A DNA stretch of 64,000 bases, taken from Neolewinella agarilytica. GTDB lineage: Bacteria; Bacteroidota; Bacteroidia; Chitinophagales; Saprospiraceae. Both the position numbers and the translations under genes were made by a program. Below are positions 17,709 to 27,152 of the stretch, piece by piece. Location of the stretch: contig NZ_FOFB01000012.1 in the NCBI RefSeq assembly GCF_900110645.1, forward strand, positions 124,001 through 188,000, written 5' to 3'. Each line of letters starts with the position of its first letter. The first letter of the stretch is position 1. Below the pieces are notes generated by a model. That model ran no database searches. It saw nothing but the letters and a program-made list of their open reading frames with translations, and was not told where the DNA came from.

Positions 17709-18946
17709 GTTCTGAAATTGAGTATAAACTATCGAGCATTGACTGGCTAAATAAAATACCCAGTCACTGGACCGCTTATAGACTTGCCAATACGGGTACC
17801 TTTTCTAAAGGCAAAGGAATAGCAAAAGCGGATATTATAGAAGATGGCAAACCCGCGATCTTGTACGGAGACATCTACACTAGATACAGTATAGTCACAG
17901 ACTCTTTAGAGCGAAGAGTATCTGATGAGACGGCAGCTAACGCAGTCCCAATTTACCAAGGCGACCTGCTTTTTACGGGCTCCGGAGAAACTCCTATAGA
18001 TATAGGTCGCTGCGTCTGCTATACCGGAACCGAAACTGGTTACGCAGGGGGCGACATTATCATTTATCGGCAAAACGAGATAGACGGCAAATTCTTGTCG
18101 TATATGTTTAACTCATTCTACCTAGATCAGCAGAAAGCGGTTCTTGCTAAGGGAGGAATAATTATTCATATTTATTCTTCACAACTTAAATCCATTAAAT
18201 TTCCACTGCCTCCACGAAAGGAACAACATCAAATCGCCACCTACCTCGACCGGGAAACCGCCCGCATCGACGCGCTGATTGACGCCAAGGAGCGCTTGTT
18301 GCGGGTGCTGGAGGAAAAGCGTTCCGTAATGATCGCCGAGGCGGTGACGCGGGGTTTGAATGCGGACGTAAGAATGAAAGATTCGGGAGTGGATTGGTTG
18401 GGGGAGGTACCGGAGCATTGGGAGGTGGTCCCAATTAAGTATTTAGCAGATTTGAAAAGTGGAAACACTATTTCACCTTTGGACATCGACGAGGAAGAGG
18501 AATACCCCGTTTATGGCGGTAACGGTTTTCGAGGGTACACCAAGGACTATACTCATAATGGCCTATATGCCCTTATAGGTCGGCAGGGCGCACTTTGTGG
18601 CAATATAAACTATGCTGAAGGCAAGTTTTGGGCATCTGAGCACGCGATTGTTGTTGATCCTAAGCCGGAAGTAAATACAATTTGGCTAGGTGAAGTGCTT
18701 CGTGAAATGAATCTCAATCAGTACTCAATATCGGCAGCTCAGCCGGGTTTGTCAGTAGATAGAATCAAAAATATATTTATACCTTCCCCTCCAGTTACTG
18801 AACAGAAAAAAATTGCCGACTACATAACAGAAATTATCTCTTCACATGAGCAACTTGGCGACAAGCTAAACGACTCGATCAACCTTTTGTCGGAAAGAAG
18901 ATCGTCTTTGATTACATCTGCGGTGACGGGCGCTATTAATGTTTAG
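17705..18946 (+). CDS. hsdS: Type I restriction-modification specificity subunit HsdS
   Basis: A 413-aa HsdS with two target-recognition domains, each opened by the typical W-L-x-x-h-P-x-H-W motif: IDWLNKIPSHW near residue 13 and VDWLGEVPEHW near residue 228. Each is followed by a helical spacer (PLPPRKEQHQIATYLDRET and SPPVTEQKKIADYI). The central spacer is strongly G+C-rich, while both recognition domains are A+T-rich, the usual mark of domain exchange. The recognition sequence cannot be predicted. It overlaps hsdM by 4 nt and ends 2 nt before the ATPase gene. Confidence 0.94.
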   Translation: MSSEIEYKLSSIDWLNKIPSHWTAYRLANTGTFSKGKGIAKADIIEDGKPAILYGDIYTRYSIVTDSLERRVSDETAANAVPIYQGDLLFTGSGETPIDIGRCVCYTGTETGYAGGDIIIYRQNEIDGKFLSYMFNSFYLDQQKAVLAKGGIIIHIYSSQLKSIKFPLPPRKEQHQIATYLDRETARIDALIDAKERLLRVLEEKRSVMIAEAVTRGLNADVRMKDSGVDWLGEVPEHWEVVPIKYLADLKSGNTISPLDIDEEEEYPVYGGNGFRGYTKDYTHNGLYALIGRQGALCGNINYAEGKFWASEHAIVVDPKPEVNTIWLGEVLREMNLNQYSISAAQPGLSVDRIKNIFIPSPPVTEQKKIADYITEIISSHEQLGDKLNDSINLLSERRSSLITSAVTGAINV

Positions 18947-18948
18947 AT

Positions 18949-20199
18949 ATGCTGATTAGAAAAATTGAATTCTCTAATTTTCGGGGCTACTCTCAAGGAA
19001 GTCTGGCTTTCCAAGAAGGATTTAACCTGATCGTTGGGGTAAACGGAGTCGGCAAGTCCACTGTTTTAGAAGCTATTCGAGTTTCCTTGTCGCATGTTTT
19101 GCCATTAGTAAGTGATTACGAAAAGCGATGGACCTATGGCTTCAGGCAAAGTGATATTAAAATGGGGGCGAAAGAGGGAATGGAAATCAGAGCCGATTTC
19201 ACCACTAATAGTGCAGCCTTTGGTCTTAGAATTCAAAGAGACAAAGAAGATCAAGCTGACGACGTAGAGGATAAGCCGTCAGCACAGACTGAATTCGTTC
19301 CACCGTTATCGTCACTGGAACGACTCTTAACCAGTGAGGACGTAGGCAAACATCAGCCGATAGGCTTATATTTTTCGACACATCGTTCTAAAGTCAGTAA
19401 TAGAAAAAGTGACAACGCCATAACCGGTCAAGGGGGAGCTCATTATGAATCTCTTATTCACAATCGTGATTTCAACCTCCGAGAAATTGCCGAATGGTTC
19501 TCAGTGCAAATGATGCTGGGCGAAGAGAGTGACGAACTTAAAAACCACATAATCGATATTGTAGATGCAGTAAGTAGTCTAATGCCTGGCTTTACTAACT
19601 TCGGTATCACAAAGTTAGGACCTAACTACAATGGGCCATTGACCCTTTCCTTGAGTAAAGATGGAAATATTCTTCCTGCTAACTGGCTTTCAGACGGAGA
19701 AAGAAGCATGTTGTCGCTCGGCTTTGATCTAGCGCGCCGTTTGATTATCGCAAATCCCGGTCTACCTCATCCAATCCGCGACGGCCGCGCCATCGTCCTT
19801 ATCGATGAACTGGACCTGCACCTCCACCCCCGCTGGCAACGCCTTGTGGTGAAGCAGCTGACGAGCACCTTTCCAAATTGCCAGTTCATCTGTACAACGC
19901 ATTCACCGCAGCTCATCGGGGAAGTACCGGCGGAGCGAGTGACGGTTATTGGGGCGGGGACGGTTTATCATCCTCGGCAAACATTCGGGGTAGATTCCAG
20001 CCGGGTACTTGAAGAGGTGATGGGAGCTGCGCCGCGCAATGCCGAAGTTCAGAAAGTAATGAATACTCTTTTTGGCCTTATTGATGATGAGAATCTGGAC
20101 GAGGCGCGGGAGGTTCTTCAAAGGCTTATCGAAATGGTGGGTGAAAGCGATACGGAAGTCTTACGTGCCGAGACGATGATTATGTTTTTGGAAGATTAA
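18949..20199 (+). CDS. Septu-like AAA/ABC-type ATPase (PtuA-like)
   Basis: A 416-aa SMC/RecF-like ATPase: Walker A GVNGVGKST (about 29-37), a signature-like LSDGERSMLSLGFDLARR (about 247-264) and Walker B IVLIDELDLHLHPRWQ, then the THSPQLI switch. The size and immediate pairing with an HNH gene match PtuA of Septu, where the ATPase senses infection and the HNH partner cuts nucleic acid. It lies inside the type I operon between hsdS and hsdR with gaps of 2 and 5 nt, so it is probably co-transcribed. The first ~800 nt are A+T-rich and the Walker B region is G+C-rich, suggesting a mosaic gene. Confidence 0.82.
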   Translation: MLIRKIEFSNFRGYSQGSLAFQEGFNLIVGVNGVGKSTVLEAIRVSLSHVLPLVSDYEKRWTYGFRQSDIKMGAKEGMEIRADFTTNSAAFGLRIQRDKEDQADDVEDKPSAQTEFVPPLSSLERLLTSEDVGKHQPIGLYFSTHRSKVSNRKSDNAITGQGGAHYESLIHNRDFNLREIAEWFSVQMMLGEESDELKNHIIDIVDAVSSLMPGFTNFGITKLGPNYNGPLTLSLSKDGNILPANWLSDGERSMLSLGFDLARRLIIANPGLPHPIRDGRAIVLIDELDLHLHPRWQRLVVKQLTSTFPNCQFICTTHSPQLIGEVPAERVTVIGAGTVYHPRQTFGVDSSRVLEEVMGAAPRNAEVQKVMNTLFGLIDDENLDEAREVLQRLIEMVGESDTEVLRAETMIMFLED

Positions 20200-20204
20200 A
20201 GCTC

Positions 20205-20837
20205 ATGCGCAAGATCAATAAAGGCAAAGAGCCACATGAACTGAAGCGCCATCGCACTACACCGGGCGCGGACTTCGAAAGTTTAGACAAACGAACCATA
20301 AGAGCTGCGCTGGTTGCTGAGCAGGGCGGTATTTGCTGCTATTGTATGGGCCCAATTCAGGCGCAGCACGACAAAATGAAAATCGAACACTTTGCCTGCC
20401 AGAAAGACAATCCGGAACTGGCATTGGTCTACTCAAATATGCTGGGGGCTTGTCGTGGTAACGATCAGCCGGGCGTTACTCCGGCTGACCACCACTGCGA
20501 TACCCGTAAGGCAGACGGCGTACTGAGTTTCAACCCCGCCAATCCGCAACCCGACGTTGGCACCTTGATCGAATACGGTACGGACGGTACCATCAGTTCG
20601 CCAAATGCGCAATTCGATACCGAATTAAACGAAGTGCTTAATCTGAACTGGATCAATCTGGTTAATGCCCGTAAATCGCGCCTGTCTGCCTTTCGTGCCT
20701 TGCCCCGGAAAAAAGGAACCGTACCGAAGGCTACCTGGGAAAAGCATCTGCGTAAGTTTGAAGGTAGAGGCCGTAGCGGTAACTTTCAACCGCACTGCGA
20801 AGTCGTAATCTTCTACCTCCGCAAAAAACTACGGTAA
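20205..20837 (+). CDS. Septu-like HNH endonuclease (PtuB-like, TIGR02646 type)
   Basis: A 210-aa HNH nuclease. CCYCMGPIQ (about 45) and KIEHFACQ (about 62) form the Cys-x2-Cys and His core, with SNMLGACRGN and HHCDTRKAD completing the zinc and HNH framework. This arrangement is that of the retron/Septu-associated TIGR02646 family, where the nuclease works with an ATPase of the kind encoded just upstream. It begins 5 nt after the ATPase stop. Function in anti-phage defence is inferred from the pairing. Confidence 0.82.
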   Translation: MRKINKGKEPHELKRHRTTPGADFESLDKRTIRAALVAEQGGICCYCMGPIQAQHDKMKIEHFACQKDNPELALVYSNMLGACRGNDQPGVTPADHHCDTRKADGVLSFNPANPQPDVGTLIEYGTDGTISSPNAQFDTELNEVLNLNWINLVNARKSRLSAFRALPRKKGTVPKATWEKHLRKFEGRGRSGNFQPHCEVVIFYLRKKLR

Positions 20838-20902
20838 CTTCGAAATCCCGGCTCCTCCCAACCTTTCCCCCGCACCCGCGTCCTCGCCCAAAACCAACTT
20901 CG

Positions 20903-23900
20903 ATGACTAACCAACACACCAAGGAAGCCGCCTACGAATCGGTCATCGAAAACCACCTCCTTCAAAACGGTTACGTTTCCCTCCCCTCGAACACCTTCGA
21001 CCGCGAGCGGGCCATCTTCGGCACGCCGCTACTGGATTTCATCCGCACCTCCCAGCCCAAAGCCTGGGCGCGGCTCGAAAAGCTGCTGGGCGAGCAAACG
21101 GGCGAACAGATCCTGCGCGACCTGTGTAAGTGGCTGGAGATACACGGGGTGCTGGCGACGCTGCGCCACGGCTTCAAGTGCTACGGGCGTAAACTCTTCG
21201 CCGCCCAGTTCGCGCCCGTGCACGGCATGAATCCGGACGCGGATGCGGCTTACGCGGCTAACATCTGCGGACTGACACGGCAGCTGTACTATTCGCCGAG
21301 CAATACCAAATCGTTGGACCTGGTACTGAGCCTCAACGGCATTCCGCTCATGACGGTTGAACTCAAGAACCAGGGCAGCGGGCAGACGGTGGACGATGCG
21401 GTGAACCAGTACAGAAAAGACCGTGACCCCCGCGAGCTTATTTTCAAATTCAAAGCCCGGACGCTCGTCCACTTCGCCGCCGATACCGATAGTGTACAAA
21501 TGACGACGCGCCTGGCGGGCAGCACGACCTATTTCCTGCCCTTTAACCGGGGCAACGGCGGCAGTGCGGGCAACCCTCCCGTCAAAAAAGGCGGTGGCTA
21601 CCGAACGGCTTACCTCTGGGAGGAGGTCTTGCAGCGCGACAGCTTTCTGGATTTGGTCGGCCGCTTCATCCACCTGCAAACGGACGAAAAGCGAACGGAT
21701 GAGGGGCGAAAGATCACCAAGGAAACGATGATTTTTCCGCGCTACCACCAGCTCGGAGCGGTCCGCCAACTCGTCACCAAGGCGCGGGCCGATGGGCCGG
21801 GCAGCAACTACCTGGTCGAACATTCGGCGGGTAGCGGTAAGAGCAACACCATTGGCTGGCTGGCTCACCGGCTAGCCTCACTGCACACTTCGACCGATGC
21901 ACGGGTATTCGATTCGGTGGTCGTCATCACCGACCGGAGAGTACTCGACAAGCAGCTGCAACAGACCATCTACCAGTTCGAGCACAAATTGGGCGTGGTG
22001 GAGAAGATCGATAAGCACTCACGGCAGCTCGCCGAAGCGCTGGTGAACGGTACGCCAATCATCATCACGACCTTGCAGAAATTCCCCTTTGTGACCAAGC
22101 AATTGGAAGAGCTAGCCGAAGAAGGGGGCGCGGCCGCAAGTGCGATGCAGGGGATGAAGAGCAGGGAAGACGGTGTACTACCTACCCGCCGATTCGCCGT
22201 AATCATCGACGAGGCTCATAGCTCCCAGGGCGGCGAGACTGCAGCCGATCTCAAGCAGGTACTGGGCGGCGAAGACCTGGTAGACGAAGCCAAACGCCGT
22301 GCGGCCGAAGATGAAGTCACCGATATGGACGAGCTCTACCGCAACATGGCCAAGCGCGGGCGGCAGGCCAACGTAAGTTTCTTCGCCTTCACGGCTACGC
22401 CCAAGCATAAGACCTACAAAATCTTCGGCGAAGCCGGCAAGGCTTCCCACCGCTACACGATGCGGCAGGCCATCGAGGAGGGTTTCATTCTCGACGTACT
22501 TAAAAACTACACGACCTACGCCACTTACTTCAAGTTGGTGCAGAAGTCCGGAGAAGAGTTATCTGTAGATAAAAGCCAGGCCGCCCGCGCGCTGGCTAAA
22601 ATGCTGCGGACCCACCCGTACAACATCGCTCAGAAAACGCAGGTGATGGTCGAGCACTTCAACGCCGTAACCAAGCATAAGATCGGGGGGCGCGCCAAGG
22701 CGATGGTTGTGACCGGCTCGCGCTTGGAGGCGGTACGGTACAAGGAAAAGTTCGACGAATATATCCGGACAAAAGGATACGAAGTAAAAAGCCTGGTGGC
22801 TTTTTCCGGGGTGGTTAACGACGATAAAGTACCCGCCGTGACCTACACCGAGGTGGAAATGAACAACGGTATCAAAGAAAGGGAATTGCCGGAGAAGTTT
22901 GCCAGCCCGGAATACCACGTACTGTTGGTAGCCGAAAAATACCAAACGGGTTTTGATCAGCCACTGCTGCATACGATGTACGTCGATAAGCGGCTGGCGG
23001 GTATTCAGGCGGTACAGACGCTGTCTCGCCTCAACCGTAACCACCCACTAAAGGAAGATACCTTTGTACTAGACTTCGTCAACGACCGCGAAGAAATCAA
23101 ACAGGCTTTTTCGGATTACTACGAGGGGGCCACCATCGGGGAAGAAGCCGACCCCGCTGCATTGTACCGCCTTAAGCTCGAACTGGAAGCGGATGGCATC
23201 ATCACCGAAACGGAAGTGGACGACTTTGCGGCTATTTATTTCCGCCCCCGCAGCCGACAAAGCCCCGCCGATCATCGCCAGATGAACGAGGCCCTCGACC
23301 CAGCAGTAACCCGCTTCGCCGCCCTACTCGCCTCCGACGAGCCGGAGGCAGAGCAATGGCGGGGTAAGCTGGCGTCTTACCGTAGTCTGTACGGTTTCCT
23401 CAGTCAGGTACTTCCCTACCAGGATAGTGAATTGGAAAAGCTATTCGTTTACCTCCGCTACCTTTCTCCTAAGCTTCCCCGTCGTAAGGGGGTAGAGGCT
23501 TACGACTTCGACGACGACGTACGCCTGGAATATTACCGGCTCCAAAAGATTAGCGAGGGGTCCATCTCGCTGGCTAAGGATTACGCCCGGCCACTCGACG
23601 GACCGACAGAGTTAGGGGTAGGCATGGTCCGTGAACCCGAAGTCGCCCTACGTACCCTCATCGACCGGTTAAACGACCGTTTTGGGACGGATTTTAACCC
23701 CGCCGACCAGTTGTTCTTCGATCAGATGGTAGCGACCGCCGTAGCCGACGAAGAGATCATCGAAGCAGCGGCAGCTAACCCAAAGGATAAATTTAAACTT
23801 ATCTTCGAAAAACTACTCCGAACCCTGTTCTCGGAACGGATTGACCAGAATGAGGAGATATTTGCTCGTTACATGAATGATGGTGTGTTTCACGAAATCG

Positions 23901-23965
23901 TGACGAGCTGGTTAGCAGATACTGCTTACGATGATTTACGGCAAAGGAACCCACCTAATGAATAG
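20903..23965 (+). CDS. hsdR: Type I restriction-modification endonuclease/translocase subunit HsdR
   Basis: A 1020-aa HsdR. The N-terminal PD-(D/E)xK nuclease is visible as SLDLVLSLNGIPLMTVELKNQ (about 133-153) followed by QYRKDR. The helicase motor has SAGSGKSNT (Walker A, about 310), the DEAH-box DEAHSSQGG (about 435), FTATP (about 496) and LSRLNRNHP. In complex with HsdM and HsdS it translocates and cuts unmodified DNA. The ATG at 20903 lies 65 nt after the HNH gene. The mcrB-like gene starts inside its last codons, coupling the two systems. Confidence 0.95.
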   Translation: MTNQHTKEAAYESVIENHLLQNGYVSLPSNTFDRERAIFGTPLLDFIRTSQPKAWARLEKLLGEQTGEQILRDLCKWLEIHGVLATLRHGFKCYGRKLFAAQFAPVHGMNPDADAAYAANICGLTRQLYYSPSNTKSLDLVLSLNGIPLMTVELKNQGSGQTVDDAVNQYRKDRDPRELIFKFKARTLVHFAADTDSVQMTTRLAGSTTYFLPFNRGNGGSAGNPPVKKGGGYRTAYLWEEVLQRDSFLDLVGRFIHLQTDEKRTDEGRKITKETMIFPRYHQLGAVRQLVTKARADGPGSNYLVEHSAGSGKSNTIGWLAHRLASLHTSTDARVFDSVVVITDRRVLDKQLQQTIYQFEHKLGVVEKIDKHSRQLAEALVNGTPIIITTLQKFPFVTKQLEELAEEGGAAASAMQGMKSREDGVLPTRRFAVIIDEAHSSQGGETAADLKQVLGGEDLVDEAKRRAAEDEVTDMDELYRNMAKRGRQANVSFFAFTATPKHKTYKIFGEAGKASHRYTMRQAIEEGFILDVLKNYTTYATYFKLVQKSGEELSVDKSQAARALAKMLRTHPYNIAQKTQVMVEHFNAVTKHKIGGRAKAMVVTGSRLEAVRYKEKFDEYIRTKGYEVKSLVAFSGVVNDDKVPAVTYTEVEMNNGIKERELPEKFASPEYHVLLVAEKYQTGFDQPLLHTMYVDKRLAGIQAVQTLSRLNRNHPLKEDTFVLDFVNDREEIKQAFSDYYEGATIGEEADPAALYRLKLELEADGIITETEVDDFAAIYFRPRSRQSPADHRQMNEALDPAVTRFAALLASDEPEAEQWRGKLASYRSLYGFLSQVLPYQDSELEKLFVYLRYLSPKLPRRKGVEAYDFDDDVRLEYYRLQKISEGSISLAKDYARPLDGPTELGVGMVREPEVALRTLIDRLNDRFGTDFNPADQLFFDQMVATAVADEEIIEAAAANPKDKFKLIFEKLLRTLFSERIDQNEEIFARYMNDGVFHEIVTSWLADTAYDDLRQRNPPNE

Positions 23966-25757
23966 TTCAATGAAAGAACCCAATCTAACTCTGGTCCACG
24001 ATAACTTCGAGCGCTTCGTCTACGACTTTTTATTCCTCGGCAACAGCATTCTGACCAAAGACAAAAACATTGCAACTTCGGAGGCGGTAGCCGAAGTCTT
24101 TGAGTGCTTCGTCAAAAATTATATCGAAGGAGCAGAGAGCTTTGAGGCAAAGCAGAAGGCACAGTTTGCCGGAGCGTCCTACAACGCTAAGCTCCTATTT
24201 GCGCATGCCCTCTGGCTTTGGTCTTTTGCGGTTTCTGACATTTCCCCGGCGAAAAAGCGAAGCTATGTCGAAGAGATATTGGATGGTGAGTCTTTTGATC
24301 TCCTGCCCGACTTGTTTTCTGGCGGTATTGGATCCGGCGGTTTGCACCATACGCAAAAAAAATTTGAAGAAATACTCTTCGTCGTCAAACTCATCCTCTA
24401 CACGCGCAAACACCATCAGCAATTCCAGGGCAAGGAGCGGCAGAATACGAGCTACAACATTAGAGATTGGATCGCAGATGTTTGCCTGTACGCCATCTAT
24501 AAAGTACCATTGGTAGCTCACGAATTCGCGCACCAGGACGTTGATCAAATAGTTCTCAATGAGCAGCTAGCAATGTCAAACATCTTAATGCACCTGGCTT
24601 GGCCCAACCGACATGAACGTATTTTTTCCGCCAAACATAAGCGAGATTTGGTGGCTACTTTCGATAGTTTTCTTACAAAGGGATACCGAGCGTTAGACCG
24701 TGAAAAACAGATCAAGTGCATCCGTGGAGCTCTTTCTCAATTACCCGGGGTCGATGAAGATTTCGACTTCTACACCCACCCCGTCATCCGCCAACTCTGG
24801 TACCCCATCAAAGACTCCGACAACTTCTACTCCCAGGAACAAGCCCTCCAGTACAAAGGTGCGATCATTCTCTACGGTCCTCCCGGTACCGGTAAGACCC
24901 ACAACGCTAAACTGCTTGCGCGTAAGCTTGTCCTGCAGAAATTCTTTCAAGACAAGGATAAAATTCGAAGCTATCTCACTGAAGGTGAAAACGAGATTGT
25001 AAACAGCCGTATCCAACGCCGCCAACTCCATCCGCGATATGGCTACGAAGACTTCATCGCCGGCATCCACCTTAAAGACGGAAATACCATCGCCCAAAAA
25101 GGCGACTTCCTAAAATTCTGCGAAACCGCTGTGGCCGATCCTGATCAGAACTACGTACTCATTCTCGACGAAATCAACCGCGTCGACCTCAGCCAACTCC
25201 TCGGCGAAGCCTTCTCCGCCCTAGAAAACCGGGGCGAAACCATCGACCTCCCCATCGGCGGCTTCCTGCTCACCGTGCCCAAGAATCTCTACGTCATCGG
25301 CACCATGAACGAGATCGACTTCTCCGTTGAAAACATTGACTTCGCCCTCCGTCGCCGCTTCCACTGGTTCTTTTACGGCTTCGACCCCGATGCCCTGCAA
25401 AACATCATCGAAGAAAAAGATGAAAACAATCACCTCAAGGGAAACAAGGACCTCGACCGTTTCCTCCGCAACGTAGCACAACTCAACCAGGGAATCACCG
25501 ATCATCCGGAACTTGGCAAACAGTACCAAATCGGCCACACATTCTTCGCCGAAATTGTCGACATATACTACCGCTACCACGAGCTCGAAGGCAAGAAACG
25601 GAAAATGAAAACGCCACTCTTCGGTGAAAATGGCCCTGCAAAAACCTTATGGGAAATCTCTATCGCTCCCATCATCTCTGCCTTCCTCGGCAACCACGAT
25701 AGTCAGCATCGCGAAGAGACCATCAGCCACTTCTACACGCTCTACCTAGCGGACTAA
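23958..25757 (+). CDS. mcrB: McrB-like AAA+ GTPase
   Basis: A protein of about 599 aa starting at the ATG at 23958, which overlaps the hsdR stop by 8 nt; an ATG at 23970 is also possible. The N-terminal ~290 residues are of unknown fold and take the place of the DNA-recognition domain of McrB. The motor has GPPGTGKTHNAK (Walker A, about 309), YVLILDEINRVDLSQLLGE (Walker B with the McrB/MoxR NR-x-D context), GTMNEIDFSVENID and the arginine stretch ALRRRF. McrB motors translocate DNA and activate the McrC nuclease. The stop overlaps the next gene in TAATG. Confidence 0.85.
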   Translation: MNSSMKEPNLTLVHDNFERFVYDFLFLGNSILTKDKNIATSEAVAEVFECFVKNYIEGAESFEAKQKAQFAGASYNAKLLFAHALWLWSFAVSDISPAKKRSYVEEILDGESFDLLPDLFSGGIGSGGLHHTQKKFEEILFVVKLILYTRKHHQQFQGKERQNTSYNIRDWIADVCLYAIYKVPLVAHEFAHQDVDQIVLNEQLAMSNILMHLAWPNRHERIFSAKHKRDLVATFDSFLTKGYRALDREKQIKCIRGALSQLPGVDEDFDFYTHPVIRQLWYPIKDSDNFYSQEQALQYKGAIILYGPPGTGKTHNAKLLARKLVLQKFFQDKDKIRSYLTEGENEIVNSRIQRRQLHPRYGYEDFIAGIHLKDGNTIAQKGDFLKFCETAVADPDQNYVLILDEINRVDLSQLLGEAFSALENRGETIDLPIGGFLLTVPKNLYVIGTMNEIDFSVENIDFALRRRFHWFFYGFDPDALQNIIEEKDENNHLKGNKDLDRFLRNVAQLNQGITDHPELGKQYQIGHTFFAEIVDIYYRYHELEGKKRKMKTPLFGENGPAKTLWEISIAPIISAFLGNHDSQHREETISHFYTLYLAD

Positions 25758-27103
25758 TGGACGATCCAAAAATCATCAACATCACCGCCCAGGATTGTTC
25801 TCCTTTTCAGCTTCAGCGACCTGCGATAATGCAGCACCTGCTCGCTACCCCAGATCTTTACCAGGCGTTCCGCCTCACTACTCAAAAAGCGGTCGAAGAA
25901 GAGTTCCCCATCGTCCGCTACGACTACCGCCTCAACCAATGGTGCGCCGGCCGGATGGTAGGCAGTACCGAGTTTGAACACGCTGGCCAGCAGTACCGCC
26001 TCACCATCACGCCCCGCTTCGGCAATGGCTTCTTCATCCACCTCCTCGAAGAAATCTACAACATCCGCTTCTTGGAAACCGAACGCCAGGCGCTGGAACA
26101 GGGTAGTGACATCCGCCCCCTCCTCCAAAAGCTCATCGGCATCCTCTGGCTACGGCTTCTCGGAAAAGCCAATCGCTACGGTATCCCCCGCCGAAAAATT
26201 ACGCGCCAGCACCAAGGCTCCAGCATCCGTGGCCAGTTCGACGTACGCGCCAGCCTTCGTAACGCCGTCACTTCCGCAACTCTTGTTAGTACCTACCGCG
26301 AGCGCGAAACTAACCCCATCATCACCTCTATTCTCGGCCGGGCATTATCTATCCTTCAGGCCAACAACAACCTACCGACCATTCCCAATGAGAAGCCCGT
26401 CCGCAGCGGCTTGGCAGATTTGGCGCGGACGCAGGTGCAACGGGAGTTATTAAAAGCAAGGCACTACCAGTCTCTCCGCTACCGATCCACCGATCGCAAC
26501 TGGAAACCTCTAGTCGATCTCTCCTGGCGCATCATAAACCACAACCCTTTCCGCAACCAACATTCCCCCGCCGGCAAATCCTTCACTTCCTTCCTCGATA
26601 TCGCCGAAATCTGGGAAGCCTACCTCCGTTCCATCCTCCGCCGGCACTTTGCACCCCTCGGTTGGACCGTCGATACCGAAACCCACCCAACCTATCCCGG
26701 CAAAGACTTCACCCGCAAACTCACTCCCGATATCGTCCTCCGCCACAAAGACGGCCAACGAGTAGCCATCTTCGACGCCAAGTATAAACAAATGCTCTTC
26801 CGCCACTTCGACTACGATCGCTCCGACTTCTTCCAAATCCACACCTACGTTGCCTATTACCAAGCCCAGGGCCTTCAGGTCGTGGCCTCTGGCTTACTCT
26901 ACCCATTAAATAACTCCTTCCTTCCTGCTCGTCAGCAGTCCAATTACTCTCCAACCTTATTCGGTGGCAGGGTGGGGGATACCCCGTTCCTGGTGGATGG
27001 TGTTGTCTGTGCTGGCGATTTGCAGAAGGAGTCTAAAAATATAATCTCTCGTATAAGCTTATTGCTAGGGTTTAAACCCACCATTGATCTACTCTATTCT
27101 TAA
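25757..27103 (+). CDS. mcrC: McrC-like nuclease subunit
   Basis: A 448-aa protein coupled to mcrB by a 1-nt overlap. The N-terminal ~150 residues match the McrC-type beta domain. The C-terminal PD-(D/E)xK core is seen as LTPDIVLRHKDGQRVAIFDAKYK (Asp near residue 322, then D-x-K), followed by DFFQIHTYVAYYQA. McrC is the nuclease partner of McrB in modification-dependent restriction. In a cell that runs a type I methylase, an McrBC-like system would target foreign, differently modified DNA (inference). Confidence 0.82.
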   Translation: MDDPKIINITAQDCSPFQLQRPAIMQHLLATPDLYQAFRLTTQKAVEEEFPIVRYDYRLNQWCAGRMVGSTEFEHAGQQYRLTITPRFGNGFFIHLLEEIYNIRFLETERQALEQGSDIRPLLQKLIGILWLRLLGKANRYGIPRRKITRQHQGSSIRGQFDVRASLRNAVTSATLVSTYRERETNPIITSILGRALSILQANNNLPTIPNEKPVRSGLADLARTQVQRELLKARHYQSLRYRSTDRNWKPLVDLSWRIINHNPFRNQHSPAGKSFTSFLDIAEIWEAYLRSILRRHFAPLGWTVDTETHPTYPGKDFTRKLTPDIVLRHKDGQRVAIFDAKYKQMLFRHFDYDRSDFFQIHTYVAYYQAQGLQVVASGLLYPLNNSFLPARQQSNYSPTLFGGRVGDTPFLVDGVVCAGDLQKESKNIISRISLLLGFKPTIDLLYS

Positions 27104-27152
27104 ATTTAGCAGATCAGTATCTGTGTGTCAGCCAACTAAACGTCATTGAACA

